This document shows, piece by piece, positions 31,067 through 41,778 of a DNA stretch of 64,000 nt (positions within the stretch are counted from its first letter, which is position 1; every line of letters starts with the position of its first letter). The DNA lies in assembly GCA_946965045.2 (NCBI GenBank), contig OX337228.1, forward strand, positions 5,456,001 to 5,520,000, written 5' to 3'. The stretch comes from Epithemia pelagica. Taxonomy: Eukaryota > Bacillariophyta > Bacillariophyceae > Surirellales > Surirellaceae. The notes under the pieces are model-generated. The model saw only the letters and a list, made by a program, of their open reading frames with translations, did not search any database and was not told the origin of the DNA. The position numbers and the translations under genes were made by a program.

Positions 31067-34000
31067 TTAAATTTCTTGGCTCCCTCGTTCAAAGACCATT
31101 GCTTTCCGAAGTAGCTGACTAACATCAATGTGCGCCCGATCTCGAGTGCTGACATCAATATGATACGCAGCCACTAGGCTGGCGAATTGGACTGCCGATT
31201 CCAGATTCAACGATTTGTTGGTCATGTGTGCGCTCAACTGTTCCTCCGAAAAGGCAGCGGGCTGATGACTCCCGGAAAATGAAACGTTCGAGTCGAGTGC
31301 CTCCATGTGATCCATGACCATCATGGACATTTCATTGCCTTCTTCTTCACCATTCTCCTCCAGAGCCTTGCGTTCGTACATGGATTTGACTTCATCTGTC
31401 TCGCTCTCCCACATTTCGTGACACATGGAGAAAATAGCTTTTTTGTCGTCATTGCACTGCTGCTTCAATGTCACATAGTTTTCGCGCATATACAGAGTGT
31501 AGGGTGACATCTTCTTCTTTCCCCGCCGCTCATTGGCCGGCTCAGGCTTGTTCCTCCGATGAGTGTCCTCAGAAGAAGGAACAACTCCTGCAGGGGAACT
31601 CTCCATGGCCATTCCTGTATGTCGCAGCAAGGTCGCGACTAACAGGCCCGATGTGAAGGCATCGCCTGCACCGTTTCCATTAATGATCGTGCCCGGTGGA
31701 AGTTCGACACTACTGACGCGAGCCGTCCTGTCGATCCATGCCTCTGGCAGCATTTCAGACCGTAGGAACCGAGCTTTGTTGTTGCAGGAAACAAAACTTC
31801 CTTTCTTCCCCCTTGTGACCGCAACCACAGCTACACCACATTTCAGAAATAGGTTGGCAGCTTGCGCAAGCGCCATCTCGTCGTTTGGGCTATCGTCCAA
31901 TTGACAACCTGTCAGCAAAACTAGCTCCTCTTGATTCAGGTGAAGAATGTCCACTTGATCGAGGGCCGCTCCCAGTACAGGATCATTTCGTATTTCCGAG
32001 GCGGATCGTAGCCTTCCCTGAAACAAGTCTTCTGGTACACCATTCAAATCGAGAGCAATGATTCCGCCATCAATCATGACACTCCGGGCCTCTAAGAATA
32101 CTTGAAGCAGTTTCTCGCCTTGGATCATGGGAAGCAAGTGAGGATAACCAAACAAGAACGCTCCACATATTGGGGACATCTGTTCCAAATCTGCATGATA
32201 ATTGTCGAGGTCATCAGCAGACAAATGCGAAAAGTCTAGAGACGGCCCGGATGATGCTGCCGTCATGGCGGTAAGCATTTCAACAACCTCAACTGGCGTG
32301 AAATCGGTATTTCCAGCTGCATCAAAGAAGCACCCTCTTCGTCCATCGTCGTAAATGGGAAGGACTGCCAAAGCAGTTCTTGAATCTTTGTTCTTTCCTC
32401 TAGCGGACTTGATCAATTTTGTGTTGACGTTACGACACGATGTGCCGCATTCTTCCAGCAGAGCAATCAGTTTGTCTCCTGTTCCGTCGTTACCAACCTT
32501 GCATATGGGCACAACAGAGTGGACCACAGGAGGAGTCACTAGCATGTATTCGTCATCTAGCGGTGCGCCATGACAAAGACGTGCCAGCGTTTTGCATGCC
32601 ATCGAAACGCTTCCTCCACCACAGCTTCGTTCACCTTTGAAGGACTCAATGCTCTCACCACCTCCTCCAGTAGCATGGAACAGCTGCATATCCACACATG
32701 CAAGACCAGCACAAACAATCGCCGCATTATGGGGAATGGCCCATTGCGTAGTTTTCTCGTCAGGTCGGATTCGAACACGTTTCTTCGAGGAAGATTTCTC
32801 GTGCTTACTCAAGCGAGCCTGATGTGCCAAAACGACCTGTTGATCCAGCTCTTGCATTTGTCTGAAAAACCCTGGATCGACACCTTTGGCAGCACCCTCT
32901 GGCACTTTAAACAAATAGGACAGTGCCTTAGCAACTTTATCGTATGGCCAACTGCGACCTGAGAAGTAGTCACACCATACGGCTCCATCGATCATTAAAG
33001 GAACACAAAGAACAGAATCCGAAGCTCTCGTGTACGTTACCATCGTGTGAGGTTGTCCCAAAAAGCCCAAGCTAGTGTACTCCACAAAATCCCGTTTGTC
33101 ATCGTTAATGAACTCCGTGAACATGATGGATACTTTGTGATCCAATTGATCTTCTTGCCAGGGGGCAAAAATATTGTGCTTGACACGAAGCTTTGCGTCG
33201 GCGGCAGTCTTGGCAGATGCCAAATTGCGCATATCGTTATTTCCTAAATGATTGCTCGAGGCCACAACACGAGGCAAGAGCCCCATTGTTCGGATGTATT
33301 CAAGTGCAGCGGTTTTGAATTTTGTTTGGCCTGCCTTGAAATCGGTTCCAAGGCAGTATACTCCAAGTTGTTGTGTCGCCAAATCTGCCAAGCCTGGACA
33401 TGATACCGTGTTTTGACTTCCACCGTTGATAAAGGAACACCCCTCCAGCAGTGCTGCAGTTGCATATAAAATAGAAGGTGGGATTGGGCCGCCGCGTTGG
33501 TCTTCGTCGAGTTCGATTGCCTCGAGCAGTTCATTTGCTGTCTTGAGCTCAAGGATAAGACCGCAGTTTGGTTCAACACTGGCGGACCAGATCACCTGAC
33601 CAAGGTGTAACACGAAGTTAGACCAAGAGAAAGGCAACTGACAAACACCTCAGTAGAATGTTTTACACTCTGAAAACACTTACAGTCGTGTGTCCCACGA
33701 CACCGTTCCGCCATTTAAAATATCGAATGTCGGCCCGCAAACACTTAAGCTTTTCGGAATCAGTCGAAGCTTCTGATTTTCCCAAAAAGTGTGTTGCTGT
33801 TTCATGCTGGGATGCCCCAATGAATCGAGGATCATACACGCCACGAAAGACTTTCACCTTGTTCATTTCATCTCGAACTTGTCGAACCAAATCATAATCA
33901 AGAATTTGTTGCTGGAACAAGGCGTCACCGGGCTTTGTCGGACGAATATCCTGTCAATCAATCAAAGAAAGAAAATGAGCAACCCGACACGACCGTGGCA

Positions 34001-34576
34001 AAAGACAACATTTCGCAACATCGAGTGTCGTTGGCAAAGCGATGAATGACGTACCCATCCACCAATCGCAGCCATGGAAGCATCTGCGAGGCCTTTGACT
34101 TTGTCACGATACCCGACTCCTCCATGGTCGCCTTTTTGATCAAGTTGCGTAATACAACCGAAATAATTCGCCGTCATGGATTCTCCCTTGGGCCCATACC
34201 ACGATAAACCGAGACGATTGGCCAAGACACCGGCGAGCAAGGTCGTTCCATTGGCTCCACCCAAGCCAATCACCAAAACACCAAAGCTTCCTAATGTCTT
34301 GGGTTTGTGCTTGACATCCTTCACCAGAACAGGTTGTGGAGCTTGCGGTGTAGGGACCATAAATGGCCCATTGGGTTGGTGTCGATACGATGACGCCATA
34401 CTGTAGACACTCGTGACATCGGATGACGCATCTGTCATGGACTGTGAGAATCCTGAAGAGGATCCAGTGGATCCAGCCGACGGTGATCGAAAGCCAGGAT
34501 TTTCCACATTGCCCCTGTCACTTCCCACACCAGTGTCTCGAGGATTTGGTTTCAACCGTGCTGAAGGCTTCGACAT
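31067..34576 (-). CDS. myo-Inositol-1-phosphate synthase fused to a pfkB-family kinase with an HMG-like insert, three exons
   Basis: Exons are 34576-34055, 33950-33684 and 33595-31067. Introns of 104 and 88 nt are both GT-AG and phase 0, and the protein has 1105 residues. Residues 90-525 are MIPS: NAD motif [34 protein letters not shown] across junction 1, [14 protein letters not shown] across junction 2, [10 protein letters not shown] with the catalytic Lys, and [12 protein letters not shown]. Residues 552-930 are a ribokinase-fold kinase: [39 protein letters not shown], and the pfkB signature GNGAGDAF at about 903-910. An HMG-box-like segment (about 955-1011, [10 protein letters not shown]....YERKALEE) is inserted before the last kinase helices (1050-1090). 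MIPS turns glucose 6-phosphate into inositol 3-phosphate; the kinase may phosphorylate inositol or another cyclitol. Confidence 0.88.
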
Positions 34577-36015
34577 TTCGGATGCGAGGTGGAGAGAGAT
34601 GCTACGAAGAAAGAATGATGGCTCGTCGATTGTGTGTAAAAATGTGGGGTCGAAAAACTACCCGTTCAAAGTGGACAAGTGGACCTCCACCCTCCACACA
34701 AGGGGTAGAGCTAGATGCGAGAATTCCCAGCCTTGGACTTTCGCGGTGGAGGCAAAGACAAGATCAAGAAGTGTTCTTGACCCTCTCTTTCGAGTCAAGG
34801 TCAAGGGGTGTAGTCTACTCTCGAAGTCATTATTCCCATTCCTACGTCAAGAACATTGTTCATGCTTCGTTCGATAGCTCTCTATGTGCTCGACGAGACA
34901 CAGACGAAACAATAACCAGAGCACTGCACTTCTGGCTTTGTCCCTTTCATTACTCCTAGGTATTAGGAGCCGATTACCCATGTGTATTATCTCATCACTC
35001 GTAGTGTTAGAGGCAGATGATTTCGAGATTCGAGAAGCTAATACTTGATATGAAATAGGCATCGAGTGTCAACGCGCAGGGCGATATCCCGTATTCGATC
35101 CTCTGGGAGAGACGGATCTGCTCACATGATCAACTCCAGAACATCAACCTTCAAGTCCATGAAGCGAGCAATTTTGATGTATTTCGTTCTGAATCCTGAG
35201 CTGACTCCTGTTAAGAGTAGTCCTTGCTTTTTGAACATGAAAGCCTCACGTTCTAGTCGGTTCTGCGGCAACCTGATGAATGGGCATTGGGCGTCGGGTT
35301 CACGTATGATGGGAGGGTTAGGAATGCGGACTACGCACTACGCGCATGCACTGGGTAACCTTACTGCAGCTGGGTACTGGGTCCCCCAATTTGCAATTTG
35401 GGTCTGGCGTTGACCTGGGCAATACAATTATTATGGATGGTGCGCATGATGGTGCTTATGCTTATCTCATCTCATCATTTTTTCAAACGAACACCGACCA
35501 AATTTTGTGAACGATTTTCACAACATTTTGCTTTCCTTGTGATGACACGAGGCCGCACGAGTCTGCCTCTCACCAATAAATCTTACTACGGATAGTTACC
35601 TTTGAACGCAAGCCGACTCTCTACTCCCAAGTGGTTACAATACTATAATATGATCAAATCCAATAACACATTCATATTTTATCCGCGTGGAAGTAGGCCG
35701 ACATCTGACTGCCAAATGAGAACTCCGAACGAAGCGTGCTCAATTATGTGAGCTCTGGACTCCATTATGGCATCGAATTATTAAGCCACAGAAGCTCTTG
35801 GCGGGTGAAAAGTGTCCAGTCAACAGAAGACTTCATTTGTGCTCGCCATCCCGAGGTTATGGCCGTAATACTTCCAATACACTTGCGCTGCTGTGGTATT
35901 GCGTGGAGGACTTTGGAGCATTTTGAAGACGAAGAGATAAGGGGTTCGTCAAAGGTCGTCGCTTTCTTTGATTTGCATCCGGCTGACTTGTGGTCAGAAG
36001 CTTGCGGGAGGGGCA
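34577..36015. promoter_or_regulatory. Divergent intergenic region of the MIPS-kinase and bHLH genes
   Basis: 1.4 kb between two start codons facing apart. A CTCCTA...TAGGAG hairpin is at 34953-34969, part of the spacer motif family seen elsewhere. Short open frames at 34423-34959, 35066-35413 and 35736-36026 carry no recognisable protein; the last overlaps the bHLH 5' end and may be untranslated leader. Confidence 0.4.
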
Positions 36016-36987
36016 ATGGGGGATGACGATGGGAGTGTCGAAGGCGATGAGTCGGGAGGGCCCACAACGACCAAAAAGTCGGAACGCAAACGTCAGAGAG
36101 AGAAGGATCGAAGGAAGGAAATGAAAGAAGGATTTGTGGAATTGGCTCAACTACTAGCACAAATTGAGCCCGATGATGCCGATAGCCAGAGTCGGAAACG
36201 GAAGAGGAGAGGGAGTGAAGATGGATCAACAGATCTAGATTCTTCCGGAATGACGCGGATCGACCTCATCAGTCGAGCAATCGACACAATCCGTAAATTA
36301 CACGCAGAGAATATGGATCTCAAACGTTCGCACGGTGGAGGCGATGGCAAGGTACGTTTAGACTGGTACATATCATCCCTATTTATCCTTGTGTTCTCTC
36401 ATATTCTTTCCTCCTTTGCATTCTAGGAAGTTCTGGTGATGGTTCCAACCCTTCAGCCATCTGCCGGAGGTGTTCAATCTACAGTGGTTGGCAGTAATAC
36501 ATCATCGCCTCCTGCGCAACCGCCTACAGCAGCGCAATATCAAGCATACTATGCGCAGCAATCAGCGGGGCAGCAGGTCGATCCTCGCGATTCTAGACGA
36601 GCCGCTCCTCAGACGGGCCAGCCCCCATTTTATCAGCAAGTTCCGGGAGCTGCAGGAACGCAGGAGCACCCATCTCAGCAAGCTGTAGGACCACCACCAG
36701 CTTATGGGTATCCTCCATGGGGTGCTGCACCTCACCAGCAGTACCTGCATGGTCCACCTCAACAGCAGTTCTATGGCGAACATCGTCCGGGTAATCCACC
36801 TATGCAGTACCCCTATGGACCACCACTGGCTCCTCCTCAAGCTGCCTCCATGTATTCGCTACCACCACAAGCCGCTGCGGCATACGCTCCTCAAGCAGCA
36901 GCACAAACGCAGCCTCCGGCAGCACAGAATCCCCAAAATGGATCTGGCACTGGTACACCACATCGTCCTGGTCCAACCAGAAGTTGA
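36016..36987 (+). CDS. bHLH transcription factor with Pro/Gln-rich tail, two exons
   Basis: Exons 36016-36351 and 36427-36987 are joined over a 75-nt intron (GTACGTTT to CATTCTAG), phase 0; 298 residues. The basic region KKSERKRQREKDRRKEMKEG and helix 1 (FVELAQLLAQI) are followed by a long loop with a second basic patch (SRKRKRRGSED). Helix 2 is MTRIDLISRAIDTIRKLHAE, so the bHLH spans about residues 18-108. Exon 2 encodes a low-complexity Pro/Gln/Ala/Tyr-rich activation-type region. The loop is longer than usual. The basic region has Glu and Arg in the positions that contact E-box DNA, but the exact site cannot be inferred. It should act in the nucleus. Confidence 0.88.
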
Positions 36988-37372
36988 GCAGCCAGGCTTG
37001 TATTTTATATTGTCTTTGTCGCCTAGTGAGTGCTTTCAGGAAGAATTGTTGAGGAGATTCTAGAATTTTACAGGCACATTCGTACGTCGATGTTGCACCA
37101 CAATCTCGTTGAGACTTCAGACCCTCTAAACATCTTCTCCCTGGTCACAAAATGTAATCACCCGAGGACTTCGTCTACTCGAGGTGAACTAGATTGAGTG
37201 GGCCATGTGTGTGTCAAACACTAGAGTTTGGCCGGTCTTTGTTTGGATGTTATGTGGACACGGTGAAAAAAGCTTAGCTCGTCTAGTTGGTAAAATCAGA
37301 TGAATTTTGAGTCCAAACATTTTATACCTGTATTCTATAGGAGTACATTTAACCTTTTCATGCTACGAAAAG
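36988..37372. other. Convergent 3' intergenic region
   Basis: It separates the stop codons of the bHLH (+) and bZIP (-) genes. AT-rich in its second half and likely both 3' UTRs; no coding sequence or repeat is seen. Confidence 0.5.
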
Positions 37373-39681
37373 TTACGTCTCAGTGTTGGGTAGTCGTAGA
37401 ACTCGCTCCAGACGCAAGCAAATGTCCTGCAGTGACTCACTGTCCGATGCTTTCTGTTGTTGGTTTTGACGATCTTGTAGAGACCGCGAGCATCGATCAT
37501 GGTTCATGACAATCCATTGACGATACTTGGATATTTGATCTGCGCGGAGTACTCCCACCAACGTGCGTTCTTCGCGATGAGACGCTTGGCGGCAAACAAA
37601 ATCCATGGCATCGCGCAAGCTCGAAGCAGCTTTGGTGGCAGCCACACTTTTGCTCCAGGACGTTTGTGCATTCGTCGTCTGCGCGAGCTTTTTGTGTAAT
37701 GCCAAAAACTTGTCTTCTTGGTCTACGCTGAACTTATGTTCATGACAAAAGAGTGGCCACATTCGAGCTGCATCATCTGCAGGGCATGTTCGAGCTGCCG
37801 ACGATTCGTCCGATTTTGCCAGTTTGTGGTTTGGGTCGGCGGTGTTCATTAGCTCTTCCCCTACTTGTTTGGAACTGATTTTACCCGACGAGGATCGAAC
37901 AATCGCCTTGTCAGGATCACGTTTGTTGTATTCCTCCTTGCCCGCAGTAAAGTAGGTATCCTCGTTCAACGTGAGCCACAACCATAGTTTTTGATATCTA
38001 GGCAACAGATTGGACTGAAGTGCATTGAACTGGAACTCAATCACTGCCTGGAAGATGGGACTGCTCGGACCCGTGTCACGAACAGCTGTCATGATTGACG
38101 CGGCATCGAGTGTTTCTTGGTCCAGGAACTGGGAGATCCGCATACTTCGTTGTCTCCGCAGTCCAGGAACAAGTTTGTCAATTTGATTTTGCCGTTCCTT
38201 GGCAATCTTCTGATGGGTTCTCCACACACGGGCTTCGGCGGCCGCCAACCGTTCCTTTTTTCGACGTCGTGAAATACGAGCACTTTCTCGATTTCGTTCC
38301 AAACGCTTGGCCCGTTTTTCTTCCGACTCTTCCGGTGCAGGGTTTTTACCCTGTTGGAGAGCAGCAGCAGCCGCTACTGCCGCATGACCATAAAAGGCCA
38401 TGTGCGGAAAGGCTGTAAACGGAAGACCAAGCTGTGCTACTTGTTGGATTTGCTGCCCTTCTTGAGCAGATGGCTGTGTCGTCGACGACGCTGTTGGCTG
38501 TTGCTGTGGTTGTTGCGGCAAGATGGGTTGATGTGGAGGTTGCTGTGTGGATGATGAGGAGGATCCTTGTGCTTTGGCCATGGCGTTGATTCCTCGAATC
38601 CATGCCAGGTGTTGTTCATGCGAATTCGGAGTGGAACCCATGCCATTCTCTATCGCACCCGAAGGAGCCAAGGTTGCTGCTGTAGGAGTGTTGGTAAAGG
38701 GATGATAGGACGAACCAAGAAGGGCCGGGGAAGGAATGCCATGTGTCGACGGAGGAGGTAGCATGAGATTTTCGGGCGTCCCAATCATGGCGGCCGGTGA
38801 CACGGGTGAGACTCCTGCTTGACGAGTTTGCTGTTGTTGCTGTAACTGTGATTGGTGCGCCGCAACCATCATGGAGGCAAACATTTGCTGTTGTTGTTGT
38901 TGCCTCATTTGTTGCAACACCATGGGTCCACCCGAAACCAAGGTATTGGCCATTGTGGATAAGGACGATGAGGAAGAACTGGCACTGCTAGGTATTGCCG
39001 AATGTGGTGGGTGGGATGATGACGATGATCCAAACAAGAGAGGATTCAAATGATGATGATGAGATGACAGTTTGCTGAGATCATTCGCCATGAATCGATC
39101 GTCAGTAGTAGTGGTGGAGTAGGATCGCGAACTAAACTGTGGCACTCGAGGTGTGGGAGGAGCCATTGGTTCATCGTCCGCATTATTCACGTTTTCGTCA
39201 TCCTCTTCATCACTATTTGTTAAACCAAGTCCAACATTTTGTTGTTCCCGAGGAGCCGCTTGGCTATCCGAGGGAGCCTCCAAAAGTTGTGGCACGACAA
39301 AGCCAGAACTCATGGGGATATCGGACGAGGATGAGACCGGATCCTCCGATTCCGTTGTGTTGGAGTAATCCGTTTGGCAGAAATCAGGTACAGGAGCCTG
39401 TGATTGCGTTTCACTCCCTCCGAGAAAATAAGACAGCATGTGATCTGAACCAAAGAACACACACAAGTTCATGCCGTACATGTTTCTTGAGTTTTTTTAC
39501 ATCTCTGGCTCCGAAAGCATACTGCTGCTCTCATAGACTCACCTGTTTCGCTATCCCAAACATGTTGCCTTTCATTTCGCTCATCACCCAGAACGACATC
39601 GGATGCGAAACCAACCTTTTTTCCACGGCCTAGCCCTCCTCTGGAAGATGTCGAATCGGAGCGATTTCGAGACTTTTCCAT
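37373..39681 (-). CDS. bZIP transcription factor with Gln/Ser-rich N-terminus, two exons
   Basis: Exon 1 (39681-39543) and exon 2 (39444-37373) are separated by a 98-nt GT-AG intron; 736 residues. The N-terminal 420 residues are acidic, then Ser-, His-, Gln- and Pro-rich, typical of activation regions. The basic region KRLERNRESARISRRRKKER lies at about 425-445, with the invariant Asn and Arg of N-x7-R. It is followed by a helix that lacks a clean leucine heptad, so dimerisation may be unusual. The remaining 270 residues are mostly helical (AVIEFQFNALQSNLLPRYQK; MWPLFCHEHKFSVDQEDKF; SLRDAMDFVCRQASHREERT). They resemble extended diatom bZIP proteins. Nuclear. It is divergent from the phytase-like gene. 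Confidence 0.88.
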
Positions 39682-40060
39682 GGTTCTTCCTTGACAAATG
39701 ATGTGGATCCACCACTCGACGAATACAGCAGAGAGTCAACAGAGATGGATATAATATTATTAGAAAGAGATAATGCTTTCTACAAATGCAGATGTCACCT
39801 CTCTTGAATAAGAAAAGGCGAACCCAATGAATGTCCAGCGAGTCTGTAGACAGGCGCAAGTTGGTCGGTTGGCTGGTTCGTGATTCGTGATTCGATGACA
39901 AAATTCTGATTGGAAGGGGACATTTTTCTTTCTGCTGCTTCCAATTGCGGGTTGCGCTTTTTTGCGCTCTGTGTCTGTGGTCAGTGTGGCGTCCCCTTTT
40001 GGTCGTGATCTTATTCCCTCCGCCCGTCTTTATTAGCGCAATGTCCCGGTAGTCGGCACC
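39682..40060. promoter_or_regulatory. Divergent promoter of the bZIP and phytase-like genes
   Basis: A 379-bp interval between start codons facing apart. It may also contain an unrecognised first exon of the phytase-like gene, whose current start lacks the expected signal peptide. No clear core-promoter motif was identified. Confidence 0.4.
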
Positions 40061-41614
40061 ATGTTCGACCCATCGCTCTCGTGGCTCCGACTTTCCTTTG
40101 TCGATTCGGTGCGGTTTCCCTTTAATTACACGTTTATAGATAAGGTCGACGACATTCAAGACCATGAGGATGGAGAAGAAGGACGGAGTAAAATTCTCAG
40201 CGAAGTTTCGGCCTGTCGATTTGTCAACGACAGTGAGCAAGGCAAGAACCATAACGACAAAGACAACAACAACTCATTGCATTATCGACTGTTGTTGGTC
40301 GGTGATTCGGGGGAAGTCTTTACCGCACAAGTGACCTTGTGGAGAATCAATACAGAAGCTGGAAAAGAAACTTTACGCTTCAACATTACTCTTGAAAGGC
40401 AACGACCACTCCTTCTTCCTGGATACAACGTCAATCAAGGTGCCACCGACATGGCATCAACAACGCCGGTTTCATCTCGTTCGGTGGATGCTGAAGGATG
40501 CGAAGTTTTTGACACATGGCCTCACGCCATGTTGGTGAGTTCGGAACATCCCTTGGCCCTCACATGGTTTGATCCACACACAGGGTGGGCAGCCACTACA
40601 AACAACGTGTCTCAGTCTCCGCTGCCTCAGTATAGGATTCCCACACACATTGCCCAGAAAACAAGACCCAACAAGGGTTTCGAGGCGGTCACGGCATGGT
40701 CCAGTCCACGAATGCCGACCGTTGTAGAAAAGGAAGAGGAGGAGGGGGTGGACAACCGTTCCTATTTGGCGCCTTCCTATGTGCTGACGACAACCGAGGG
40801 ACACTTGCGAGATGATCCACCAGGCTTTCATCGATGGCTCTTGTGGAAGACAGACAAAGGAGGGGATCCCATTCTCGAAATGGGACATTGGGCGTCTCGC
40901 TGGAAAGGGAAACTTGTAGGAGATAATCATGAGTTCCTCTCGATCACGGACTTGACCTACTGGCCAGAACAAGAGCTTCTCTTGGTCCTCGAACGAGGAT
41001 ATGATGGAGAAACTAACATGATCAGCCTTTCTTCCGTCGACATGACCTTTCCAATGAGTCGCCCTTCCCAGTCACTCTTGAATTGGACACTGGATACCAT
41101 GTTTTTGGCATCGTCGGCACAAGAATCGATTCAACTCCCCGTGGACAATTACGAATCGCTCTGTCTATTACCCTCGAGTGCGACTCAGAACAACCCCAAG
41201 GAACGACTCGTTCTCTTGGTCAATGATGAAAATCACAATCCCCAACAAATTGGCACCCAATTTGTGTTGTTGCGACTCCATGTAGAGGAGGTTGATGATG
41301 GTAGTCTGAGCAAACAGCATTGCTTGGCAACACGATCCACCCTCTCCTCCTCGTCTTTGGTTCTCGTTCCGGTCTTGTTGGTACTGGGAGGATTGGTTCT
41401 TGTCGCTGTGTTCCAATACTGCCGCAGAATGCGTGATTATGGAAGTAGTTCGCGTGGACAATATAAAGTCACCACCAATGCATCAACCCCGAAACTACCA
41501 CTGGACCAGTATGATGGAAGCGAGGACAACATTCACAACGATCCAGAAGAAGAAGAAGAAGAAGAAGAAGAAGAAGAAGAAGAGGACAGTGATCAAGAGC
41601 ACGGTCTTTCATAA
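40061..41614 (+). CDS. Phytase-like (esterase-like) domain membrane protein
   Basis: Open frame of 517 residues from an ATG. The blocks YRLLLVGDSGEVFTAQV, DAEGCEVF.....MLVSSEH, NKGFEAVTA, SITDLTYWPEQELLLVLERG, NYESLCLL and LLVNDENHNPQQIGTQFVLL follow the order of the phytase-like beta-propeller family (Pfam PF13449 as I recall it). A single membrane helix lies at about 433-453. It is followed by a basic stop-transfer segment and an acidic cytoplasmic tail with a Glu run from a GAA microsatellite (41546-41583). With this topology a signal peptide is expected, but the N-terminus (MFDPSLSWLRLSF) is weak, so an upstream exon may be missing. Substrate unknown. Confidence 0.75.
   Translation: MFDPSLSWLRLSFVDSVRFPFNYTFIDKVDDIQDHEDGEEGRSKILSEVSACRFVNDSEQGKNHNDKDNNNSLHYRLLLVGDSGEVFTAQVTLWRINTEAGKETLRFNITLERQRPLLLPGYNVNQGATDMASTTPVSSRSVDAEGCEVFDTWPHAMLVSSEHPLALTWFDPHTGWAATTNNVSQSPLPQYRIPTHIAQKTRPNKGFEAVTAWSSPRMPTVVEKEEEEGVDNRSYLAPSYVLTTTEGHLRDDPPGFHRWLLWKTDKGGDPILEMGHWASRWKGKLVGDNHEFLSITDLTYWPEQELLLVLERGYDGETNMISLSSVDMTFPMSRPSQSLLNWTLDTMFLASSAQESIQLPVDNYESLCLLPSSATQNNPKERLVLLVNDENHNPQQIGTQFVLLRLHVEEVDDGSLSKQHCLATRSTLSSSSLVLVPVLLVLGGLVLVAVFQYCRRMRDYGSSSRGQYKVTTNASTPKLPLDQYDGSEDNIHNDPEEEEEEEEEEEEEDSDQEHGLS
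41546..41583. repeat. GAA microsatellite (poly-Glu codons)
   Basis: About twelve GAA/GAG triplets inside the phytase-like gene, in the sequence for its cytoplasmic tail. Confidence 0.85.
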
Positions 41615-41778
41615 TCTCCTATCCGCGTTTGTGGAAACGTATACTTCCATCTGCCCGATCGGTGAACCTCATAGTGTAGAAAAAACATAGAATCAACGCA
41701 TACGTGCAATTTCTTTCTATTATACATCCTAGTTGTACAGTTTGAACACAAAAAATAAGAGGAGCGATCTGCAATAAA

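Noticed and set aside
35066-35413. 115-codon plus-strand frame between MIPS-kinase and bHLH
   Set aside because: No recognisable motif, no coding-like pattern, and no splice partners found.
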